Below, piece after piece: positions 24,704 through 33,459 of a DNA stretch of 64,000 bases (positions within the stretch are counted from its first letter, which is position 1; each line of letters opens with the position of its first letter). The stretch is from Prorocentrum cordatum (lineage: Eukaryota; Sar; Dinophyceae; Prorocentrales; Prorocentraceae), in contig CAUYUJ010019904.1 in NCBI GenBank assembly GCA_963575745.1, positions 429,859 through 493,858 on the forward strand, written 5' to 3'. The notes below the pieces were generated by a model that saw nothing but the letters and a program-made list of their open reading frames with translations, was not told the origin of the DNA and did not search any database. The translations under genes and the position numbers were made by a program.

Positions 24704-25840
24704 GTGCCGCCAGCGGATGTCCGCCCGGGCGCGCACTATGGGAGCAGAGCGGAAGCACACCAGGGCGAGCGCCCAACGGCGCCGCCGGCTGCCTCTCGCC
24801 CTGGAGCCACCGAGGCTAAAGAGTGTCTGGCTTGGTGCCTGAAGCACGTAGAGTTCGCCCCGGAGCTGGTGAAGGAGGTGACGGACTTGGGGAATCGTCT
24901 GCTCCTCGCCGCGGGGAGCGTGGAAGCCGCCGCGGCGCGGCTTCGCGAGGAGCGAGAGCGCGTCCTCGGGAATCCGCTCGGGGGGGTGCTCGACCCTGAG
25001 TCCGGCGCGGCCCTGGAAGAGGACCACAGGCAGTACCTCCGCGAGATGGCCATCAAGGGCGCCCCCGTCCGGAGGCAGCGGCCCAGGAGGCGCACCGTGG
25101 CCAAGCCCCACGCCTCAGCACGGGACCACGCCCTGGAGACGTTCGCCCAGGCCTGGAAGGACACCTCCTACGGCGCCGTGCTTTGGGCTACCCCAGAGGC
25201 CGAGGTCGCTCTGGCTGCGTCGGAGCTCATCGAGAGCCCGTCCGGGCGAGTACCCAAGATGCTGCCCGACCGCACGGCGAGCAGCGAAGGGCGCCCGATC
25301 CACGACATGCGCGCCGCCAACGGGGACTCGCCCAAGGAGCTGCACCCACCGGCTCTCCAGCCGAAGCATGAGGCCCTCGTGCGCCTCTCCCTCTGGTGGT
25401 CAGCGCGCCACCCCGGGGTGCCGCAAGTGATAGCCAAGAGGGGCGTCTCGAGGGCCTTCAGGTGGCACTGGGTGCGCGACGAGGACGTAGCCGAGTTCGG
25501 CACCTCCCTCCCCGGCGAGGCTGTGGACATGGCCACGCGCGTGATCATGATACACTGCGTGATGGTCTTCGGGTGGTCGGGGTCCCCGGGCGAGTACACG
25601 GCGTTCGCCTGGAGCGCCAAGTGGGACCACGAGCGGCGCAGGCCGCTGGACCCCGCAGTCAACGACACAGCGCGCTGGTCGTCCAAGTGGCTGATGGACG
25701 ACGGTGTCCTGGTCGAGCCGCTGGTCGGCCTCAGGCCCTGGCTCAGCGCAGTCGACTGCGACGCGAGGCGTGTCTGGGGCAGCGAGGCGATCAACGTTGA
25801 CAAGATGGCGGAGGAGGGTACTACCAGGCAGAACAGCTGA
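24704..25840 (+). pseudogene. pol, N-terminal part: reverse transcriptase, motif A Asp lost
   Basis: In the same frame as the preceding ORF, nine bases past its TGA. The RT domain starts at about 25200 with PKMLPDR and GRPIHDMRAANG (the WR.I.DyR-like region of DIRS-type RTs) and HPPALQP. Motif A reads KRGVSRAFRWHW; codon 25442-25444 is GGC (Gly) where the family has the catalytic Asp, one transition away from GAC. Motif B-like is FGWSGSPGEY (25568-25600), and motif C is LMDDG with both Asp codons intact (25697-25702). The frame runs off at 25840 because one base is missing in the GAGGAGGG tract near 25816; the thumb continues in frame 1. Without the motif A Asp and with the shift this RT cannot be active. 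Confidence 0.85.
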
Positions 25841-28800
25841 TCTGGGGCCTCTACCTGGACGTTGATAAGCAGCGCTCAAGGCTCCCGGAGCCCAAATGCG
25901 TGAAGGCCGCCCACCTCCTGGCGATCGACGAGCTGCGCTACGGGTGCCGCCGGGCCCCCATCAAGGTCGTCCAGGAACTGATGGGCTCCGCGCAGTTCTG
26001 GGTGGCCACGCAGCCGGCTATCAAGCCTGAGCTGCCGGTCATCGACCGCCTCCTTGGCGGCGGGCTCGGAGCAGCCTGGGCGGAGCCCAAAGGGAGCGCG
26101 GAGGAGGTTGCCCTCGCCTGGGACGACTGGGATCAGACCCTCGAGCTGCTGCGCGTGCTCTTCGACGCGCCCGAAGCCTGGGCGCCCACATTCGAGGCAA
26201 GCTTCATCTCCTGCCTGGGGCCGCGCGAGCGCCTGGCATTGCCAGGCGTCGCCGCCCGGACGAGGTGGACGGGAGGAGACGCTACCACGACGACCATCGG
26301 CAGCATAGACTGGGGGCGCGCAGTGGCAGGCAGCAAGGCGGCGCCACCACACTACATGGCCGCGGATGCCGCCCCGCTCCTCCGCCAGCTGGAGGACGTG
26401 CTGAGCCACCCGGGGGCCGAGAAGGACTGGGCCATAGCTATCGTCGAGCTGCTCGCGTTCGTGGCCTTGGCCGCAGCGAGGGGCGATGAGTGGCAGGGCG
26501 AGCTTGTCTTCTACGTCACGGACAACATGAACGTGCGATCGTGGATTTCCAAGAGACGCCCCAAGCACCCACTGGCGAGGCACCTTATCCGCCTCATCCA
26601 GCGTGTGGAGGCCTGCCACGGGTTCAGCACCACCGCGCTGTACATCCGCACCTACCACAACGACATCGCGGACTGGATGTCGCGAGAGGAGACCAAGAAG
26701 GTCCACTCCGAGCTCCTGCGCAAGGGGTGGACCCGTATTGAGCCGCCAGAGGCGTGGGGGAAGATGCTGGCGGAGGCGACGGAGCATCTCTTGCGGCTGC
26801 CTGGGGAAGAAGGGCCCATCGCAGAGTCTGCACTCCGTCATCGGGCGCTGAGGACCCCCACAGCGGTGCCCCGCAACCTGGCCCTCAAGGGGTGCCGAGG
26901 ACTGGAGCTCGGGAGCCCGCTGGGCACCTACGGGCGCGCCTGGGAACGGCTAGGTGGGGAGCTGACGACGAACAACTCAACGGAGGTGGACTGGATCATG
27001 TGTACCTTGTCCCTGGACCCGAAGGGTTTCGAGGTCGAGAAGCTGGTGTCCGCGGTCACCCGGGCAAGGCCGCAGATCGTCGCGGTCGATGCCCTGGGCA
27101 AGCTCGACCTAACCCGCGTCGTCAAAGCGCTGCGCAGGATGGGGTATCGCACGTACGACCTGGAGGTTGTCTGCACCCACTACGGCGACATGGCGGCTCG
27201 GGCCCGAAGCCTGCTCGTGGCGGGCCGAGGACAAGCAGGCGCCAGCCTGGCGAGCATGCGCATGCCGCCGGCGCGCCGCTGTCCACACGGAGCGAAGCAC
27301 GCGCTGAGGGACAAGCTCAGCGAGGGCGACCACCACTGGCTCGACGACGAGGGGAACGTCACGTGGGACCCAGCAGCCCGGAGCGGCTCCGACGCCATGC
27401 TACCTAAGGGCATCGGCCACATCAAGCTCGCCGACACGAAGCACCTGGTCTGCTCGATCGACGGCCCGATCGGCACGGTTCGCTGGCCTACAGAGGGCCC
27501 GGGCGGACCGGGAGAGACGCTGGTCCACATCCCGGGGAGCCACGACGGGCGCATCCGAGCGCTGTCGCCCGAGGAAGTCTGGATCGCGCAGGGGGGCGAC
27601 GAGGCGGCTTGGGTAGCGAGGCGGGCCCAGGGCGACACCGTGGACACCCTGATGCGGGAGGCTGCGAGGTCCCTGCCGCCGGAGACGGCGAGAGCTGTCC
27701 TGGGCGCCGTCGCGGACGCGACGTTGCAGACCACCCAGCGGGCCGGCGGCTGCAGCGACCCCGCGGAGTCCGCCGCCTGGGAGACGACCCGGAGGTGGCT
27801 CAGGGCTTGGGCGCAGGGCGAGCTCCGCGTGAAGGCCGAAGCTGCGGAGGACGACCGACACGCAGGAGTGCTGAGCGACGACGTGCACAGAGCGAGGCGC
27901 AAGAGCCAAGGTGTCCGATTCAGAGCGATCGAGGAGGACCTCGTGCGGGGGCCCGAGCCCCCACCTGACGCCAAAGAAGTGAACCTGAACGTAGTCGTCG
28001 ACAAGCCCAAGAAGCGGCGGAAGCGGAGCCCCAACCGGGGCAGGAAGGTGGAGACCCAGAGGCTAGTCAAGCCGACCGCGCTGGGCCGAGCTCGAGCTGC
28101 CATCGCCTTGCCGGACCACCCGACCCTGGGAGGGGAGGACTACGGCAGGTGGATCGAGGAGCAGAAGCGCGAGGCGCTGATGCTGCGGCTGTCCGAAGGG
28201 ACCCGCGCCGGCTATGAGACCGGCTGGCGACAGTGGCAAGGCTTCAGGGCAGCTCAGGGCGAGTCGCCCTGGCTCGAGGGGCGCGACCGTGAGGAGCGCT
28301 ACGCCAACGAAGAAGCGTTGCTGGGGTTCGTCATTGCGTTGGCCAAGGTGCTGAAGCGCACGGAAGGCACGATCGAACAGAAGTTGTTTGCTGTGCGTTT
28401 CGCCCACCTCGTAGTCGGCTATCCTGACCCTCTACTCCACCGCGGCCGCCTCTGGTCCACGCTCGCTGGCCTCAAGAGGGGCCAAGGGCCGAGCGGGCGG
28501 ACGCGGCCTGTGACACCGCGCATGCTCTTGTGGCTCCACGGCTTCTTGAAGGACCAGACCGACCTTCCCACAGCGGACACCACGGTCCTGTGGGCTGCCG
28601 TGGTCGTGGCTTTCTTCTTCACGTTGAGGGCGTCCGAGTACTTGATCCAGCCTGGGAGAACATGGAGCCAGGAGCGCGTCGTGCGCGGCGTGGACATCAC
28701 GGGCCGTGACAGCGACAACCAGCCCTGCGCCTTCAGAGACGCAGTGGAGGCGGTTCTGCATATCACCTCTTCGAAGACAAATCAATATAATGTGGGGTGT

Positions 28801-29649
28801 GTGAGGAACCAGTACGAGACGGGCACACCGCTGTGCCCGGTGGCCGCCATCCGCCAGCTGGAGCAGCACTACCCGCAGAGGCTGCGAGGCAGCGAGGAGG
28901 AGCTCCCACTCTTCCGCTGGGCGAGCGGCGCACCCATCCGCCGCGAGGAGGTGCAACACTACTTGACAGTAGCAGGGCTGGCCGCCGGGCTGAGGGAGGA
29001 GGAGATCGGCTCACACAGCCTCCGCATAGGAAGCGCAACGGCGATGTACCATGCCGTGGACGACCTGCAGCGCGTCAAGCGCTTCGGGCGCTGGGCCTCC
29101 GACAGCTCCCATGGGCACCTGTGGGAGAGCCACGAACCCATGCGCGGCATCTCGACCGACATGGCGACAGACACGTCCGAGCTCACGGCGACGCCGGCCC
29201 ACGCGGCCGAGAGCGAGCGCCGCGCGGGCAAGGGCCCGACACCGCGATGGCCCGGAGCTGTGCTGGCCGCGACGACGCTCGCCTCCACAGCCGGCGAAGC
29301 AGACGGCTACGCGATCAAGGTCGACCCGGCGGAGAGCCAGAACCTGCTGATCTTCGCGCTCCCGGTCAGCTTGAGGACGTGGGCAGTGGCAGCGGGGATG
29401 CTGCTAGCAGCGGTGCTGCTGGGAGCTGTTTGGCAGCACAGGCGGCAGCGAAGGAGTGGACGGGCAGCCAGCGGGCGCAGCAACAACCGCAGGGCCCGCA
29501 CCCCCAGGCGAACCTGCCGTGGGCAGCGCCGATGGCAACGGCGCTCGCAACAGCAGCGGGGGAGACACAGAGCAAGGAGATTGCGGCGGTCAACGACGGG
29601 ACCCAAGGGGTTATGCTCCGCTGGGAGCCGCAGACGAGCACGGCGGTGA
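25816..29649 (+). pseudogene. pol, C-terminal part: RT thumb, RNase H, methyltransferase-like, tyrosine recombinase
   Basis: Frame 1, joined to the RT by the shift near 25816 (first ATG at 25900, 1,249 aa). In order: RT thumb (to about 26060, ending PELPVIDRLLGGG). Then RNase H, with all four acidic residues placed at 26278, 26446, 26521 and 26671 (GGDATT, IVELL, VTDNMN, HNDIADWMSR). Then a methyltransferase-like module (26890-27700) with a CRGLELGSPLGTYGRAW motif I, a THYGDMAARARSLL motif VIII-like stretch and a SPEEVWIAQGG motif IX/X-like end, but no PPC. A basic linker precedes the tyrosine recombinase (about 28080-29150), with Arg 28627, Lys 28774, HSLR 29014-29025 and Trp 29092. The nucleophile position (Trp+8, 29116-29118) is CAC, His, not Tyr. 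A hydrophobic segment follows at 29360-29430. Confidence 0.85.
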
Positions 29650-30017
29650 TCGTCTTCCCAGTGGAGACGGCGCTGAAGGTGGCGGCCATGATCGCAGTGC
29701 TGTTCGCAGCGGGCACCGGGGCGCTTTGCTGCTGCTGCTGCGGGATGGCCAAAAAGAGCGAGAAGGCACCGGAGCATGGAGCGCAGCGGGCCGTGGTGCA
29801 GCCGACGCCCAAGGCGCCCAAGCTCCCCAAGCAGCCGCAGAAGACGTACTGCGACGCGGGAGTGATGGGCCCAGTGCACTACAACGGCATGAGGTACGCG
29901 CACGAGACCCAGGGCTTCCGCCGGGCCAATGAGGCGACGCGGGAGATGGCCCCGCCAGGGCACCGCGGGTCGCCAGAGTGGCCCCGAGGAGGAGAGCAGA
30001 GGCCGCATCGTGACTGA
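29431..30017 (+). pseudogene. 3' membrane-protein module of the retrotransposon
   Basis: Frame 3 becomes the sensible frame after about 29440, implying another shift relative to the recombinase. It encodes LPWAAPMATALATAAGE (about 29510-29565), a hydrophobic segment (about 29640-29730) ending in five consecutive Cys, then a basic/Pro-rich cytoplasmic-type tail to the TGA at 30015-30017. It resembles the tail of the frame-1 recombinase ORF (AATTLASTAGE, hydrophobic segment, HRRQRR; 29270-29455), suggesting a tandem duplication of one membrane module. Function unknown. Confidence 0.6.
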
Positions 30018-30483
30018 GGTGCGGGGCTGCCGCCGGCCAATGGCCGAGCGGGCAGCGGAGGTCCGCCGCCGGCGCCCGCCGCGCGGGCGGCAGCGCGGCG
30101 CCGGCTGAGTTCAGCCTGGCGCTCGCGATCAGCTTTGCGCTTGCGAGCAGCTGGGCGCGGAGCGGCGGCAGCTGGCGCCTCAGGGCAAGAGCGCCGCGCC
30201 GGCCTGGCAACCGGCAGCGCCGTCATGGGGGGCGGCGGTGGCGGCTACGAGGGGGCGCCGGCGGCTAGCCCAGGCAGGGCTGCCGCACTGGGCGCATGAA
30301 GAACCACCGCGGGCGCCGGCGGCGCGCCGCCCTGCGCCTGCGGACCCACCTTGCTGGGCAGACGTGGCAGTGCGCCGCAGACGCCAGGACTGTTGAGTTT
30401 TACGCCGAGAAGCTCGGCGACTACGTGAACCACTACAGCCAGCTCGGCGCGGCGGTGCACTCACAGGAGGAGGTTGGCGGCGC

Positions 30484-30675
30484 GGCCCGCGACGCGTGGC
30501 CCAAGACAGGCGCTGGCGCGACAGGCGCCAGGCGCCAGGGGGGCAGCACGGCCCCTTGGCAAAAAGGTCGCCATCATCGTCTGAGGCCATTCCTCCCCTT
30601 GCGCCTCCCCTCTTGAGCCAACACCCATTAGGCTCAAGATGTTTCTAGTTTACCAGTGCTGCTTGAGGGGATATC
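30484..30675 (+). repeat. split direct repeat B1
   Basis: 192 bp, near-identical to B2 at 30955-31146. It contains a perfect 9-bp hairpin (TCTTGAGCC 30611-30619 with GGCTCAAGA 30631-30639, 11-nt loop) and ends TTGAGGGGATATC, abutting A2 directly. Confidence 0.92.
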
Positions 30676-30834
30676 TAGGGTGTTTGGTAGAACTGATGGA
30701 TCTCCCCGCTTCCAGAACTGGCGCGGGCTTCCACTTGCGGTCCCCTCGCTCCTGCCCTTGCCTCCTGCTTGCTCGCTCTCGCTCCTTCTCTCCTCACCGC
30801 CGCTTGGCGGCTCAAGCCTTTTCGAAGGCCAAGC
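30675..30834 (+). repeat. split direct repeat A2
   Basis: 160-bp second copy of A1. It starts at the B1/A2 junction GATATCTAGGG and ends AAGGCCAAGC. The ORFs it shows are those of the opening of ORF1. Confidence 0.92.
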
Positions 30835-30954
30835 TGGCCCACCCTGGGGGCCCTCTCGAGGCCCCCTTACCCGCCCTGTTCTGGATTTTTCAGGTGCCGC
30901 CGAGGCGCTAAGGTGCCTCGGCGGCGGCGTGGCCCGCGACGCGCGGCCTGGCGT
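30835..30954 (+). other. spacer between A2 and B2
   Basis: 120 bp unlike either the sequence after A1 or that before B1. It contains an inverted GCCGAGGCGC / GTGCCTCGGC pair (about 30898-30922) and a short repeat of GTGGCCCGCGACGCGCGGCC that overlaps the start of B2. Confidence 0.6.
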
Positions 30955-31146
30955 GGCCCGCGACGCGCGGCCCAAGACAGGCGCCGGCGCGACAGGCGCC
31001 AGGCGCCAGGGGAGCAGCACGGCTCCTCGGCAAAAAGGTCGTCATCATCGTCTGAGGCCATTCCTCCCCTTGTGCCCCCCCTCTTGAGCCAACACCCACT
31101 AGGCTCAAGATGTTTCTAGTTTACCAGTGCTGCTTGAGGGGATATC
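30955..31146 (+). repeat. split direct repeat B2, right end of element
   Basis: 192 bp matching B1, including the same 9-bp hairpin (31082-31090 with 31102-31110) and the terminal GAGGGGATATC. Similarity to B1 stops at 31146, where flanking CCACGCGGTGG begins. Confidence 0.92.
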
Positions 31147-33459
31147 CCACGCGGTGGACAGGGGAGGGCGTCACGCTGCGCGTCGCCGCGCCGATCCGCG
31201 CCGCGAAAAATCAGCACCCGCCGCGGCGATCAAACGCGCGCCGCTGGCGTCCGTAGCCGGGGCCCCTGGTGACAGTCGAAGTGGGATTGTTGCGTTCGGT
31301 CGCGCTGCTCGGCGTCGGGCCGTTCGCGCCCGTCGCGCTGCCTCGCGTCGCGGTCACGGAACCCGAAGGGCCTCCAACTTTTGCGCGGCCGCGCCGCACG
31401 CCGCACGCATGGAATACGCTCATGTGAACGAGTCGCGGCCAGCTGATCAGCGCCGCGTCGCCGGTGCCCGCCACGGCGCTCACCGATGGGTATCCGCTGC
31501 GAGATATCGCGCCGCCCAGCATCGCAGCGGGGACGCGCGTCGCGCGGCGGCACCAGTCGCGCGCGCGGCCGCAAAGCGACCTGGCTTGAACCGAGCCGGC
31601 AACACAGGATGGGGAAACGGGCAGCAGGCGGGGCGCGAGGAACGCGAAGGGCGGACAAAAACGGCTGCAACGTCGGCAGCGCCGGCGCCGCCACTGCCAT
31701 CACCGAGCGCGCCTTGACAGAGGACGAAAGAGAACTGGGAAGAATTACGCGGTGGAAGCAGAAGGGGGGAAGCGGAACTGAGAAAGAGGGAGACTGGAAG
31801 AAGAGGGGAAACAATGATGGCGCAGCTGAGAGAGAAGGAGGGAAGAGGGGGGCGCGCGGTGGGAGGGGGGCGAGGGAAGAAGGAGGCGCCGTGGAAGGAT
31901 GGGCGGGGAGGGAAGCGAGAGGAGGAGAAACCACGTGCACGACTATTGAAAAAAGACGGGGTGGAGGGGAATGGAAGGCGAGGAAGGGGGGAAATGAATC
32001 TACGAAGGGGCGGGGACAACGCGAAAGGGCAGACCGAAGGAGCAGGGGGGGGAACAGGGGGGGGGAAGGGGGGCGAAGAGGATGGAGGGAGGGAGAAAGG
32101 ACGAAGAAGGACAGAGGGAACGATGGAGGCGCAGGGGGGGCTAGAAGGCGCCGCAGCGCACGGCCGTCTTGAACACCGGCGCATCCGGCGAGGGGGCGGC
32201 GCGCTGGGCTCCGCAGGAGCTGCGGGGGGTCAAGGCGCGGCCAGATTGGAACTGCCGCGCCGACGGCCGGGGGCCCGCCCGCCTTGCGAAGGCAGGGGGG
32301 GGCCGTGGCGCATACCTCTTGCCCACCCTGTATTTTTACGCGGCATGCGCTGCGGCCCCGCAGCGGCCGCGGCGCATACCGTGGCTTTTGCGTGGCATAC
32401 GCTACGGCCCCGATCGGGATTTCTCGACGAGCAGGTCGGCCTGCGTTCGCACTGGCGCCCCCCTCTGGGACCCCGGGGTGGCTTCCCAAGAGAAGGAGCA
32501 AGGGCCTCCAGAGGGCCCAGGAAAGCTGGCGCACCCTGCGCTGCCACCAGCAGCGCCCCACCCCGCAGGCAGCGCGAGGAGGCGGCGGTGGACGGGGGGG
32601 GGGGGGCGCGGGGGAGGAGGGGGATGGAGACAGGGGGGGCCGAGGAGGAGGACGAGGAGGAGGGGAAAGAAAAGGACGGGGGGGCGCAGGGGGGCAGAGC
32701 AGAAAGGCCCCGACGGAGAAACGGCAGCGGGGAGGGAAGACGGCGGAGGGAGCGGCAGGAGGGGAAGGAGAAGGGGGGGGAGGGAGGAGCGGGGATGGCC
32801 AGGAGGAGGGAAGAGGAGAAGGGGAGGGAGGAGGAGGGAGGAAGAGGGAGGAGGGAGGGGGGAGGAGAGGGAGGAGGAGGAGGCCAGGGAGGCGGGGCGG
32901 GGTGCACTCCTGCATTGCCTCCCCGGCGTTGCCCCTGGCTTGCAGCGGCTGTCGTCGTTCTGCGCGGGCGAGCCGAGCGGGCGCCGTCGCTCGCGCAGGC
33001 GCTTCTGCGTCAGTTGCGGAAGCCTGCGCGCGCCAGCGGGTGGGTGCATTGCTGGCGAGTTGCCAGCGCGGGTTCCGCGTTCTTCTTCTTTGCGACCCGC
33101 ATGCGCGTTCCGCGCTCGCCGTTTCTATTTGCGGGCCGCGGCAATTGGGCGCCGCTGCGCGCGCGGCGCAAGCCTCGGGCGCCGCCGCCATCGCCGGGGT
33201 GCGTTCGCGCGCCCGCGCGTTCAATCCATCAATCAATCACCCAGCCCTCTCTCCCCCCTCTGCGCGCATCCTGGGCAGCGCCGCGCCCTCCCCGCCCCCG
33301 CTCGAATCATGCCGCTTCTGACAAGACTTGCCGCTGCTGCAACGATCACGAAGAATAGTTTTCCTTTTTCGGCCCACGGGGTGAACTTCTCGGCCGCGCC
33401 CCCCGCCAATGGCACGGCGTCGACCCCTACCCTTTCCAAAACAAATGCTTTCGCAATCG
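31147..33459. other. GC-rich then polypurine tract, no gene
   Basis: 31147-31700 is very CpG-rich. 31700-32160 and 32570-32890 are strongly polypurine on the plus strand (GGGGAGGA and G-runs of 10 or more). The long Gly/Arg/Glu and complementary Pro/Ser ORFs on the two strands are composition artefacts. Two short blocks (32325-32350 and 32385-32410) share GGCATGCGCTGCGGCCCCG-like sequence. Confidence 0.7.

Larger units (their letters stand above)
14929..31146 (+). mobile_element. tyrosine-recombinase retrotransposon with split direct repeats (DIRS order, PAT/Ngaro-like)
   Basis: The layout is A1 (14929-15088), a coding region, B1 (30484-30675), A2 (30675-30834), then B2 (30955-31146). A1/A2 (160 bp) and B1/B2 (192 bp) are near-identical pairs. 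This A1-ORFs-B1A2B2 order is the split-direct-repeat structure known from PAT, Ngaro and related DIRS-order elements, which use a tyrosine recombinase instead of a DDE integrase. The coding region supplies the matching enzymes in order: RT, RNase H, a methyltransferase-like domain, tyrosine recombinase. At ~16.2 kb it is far longer than the usual 4-7 kb. The extra length is a long gag-like region and membrane-protein ORFs at both ends. Frameshifts, stops and two lost catalytic residues show that this copy is not autonomous. Confidence 0.88.

Noticed and set aside
14929-31146. LTR retrotransposon (Gypsy/Copia)
   Set aside because: The terminal repeats are split (A1...B1A2B2) rather than LTR...LTR, there is a tyrosine recombinase instead of a DDE integrase, and no aspartic protease was recognised.
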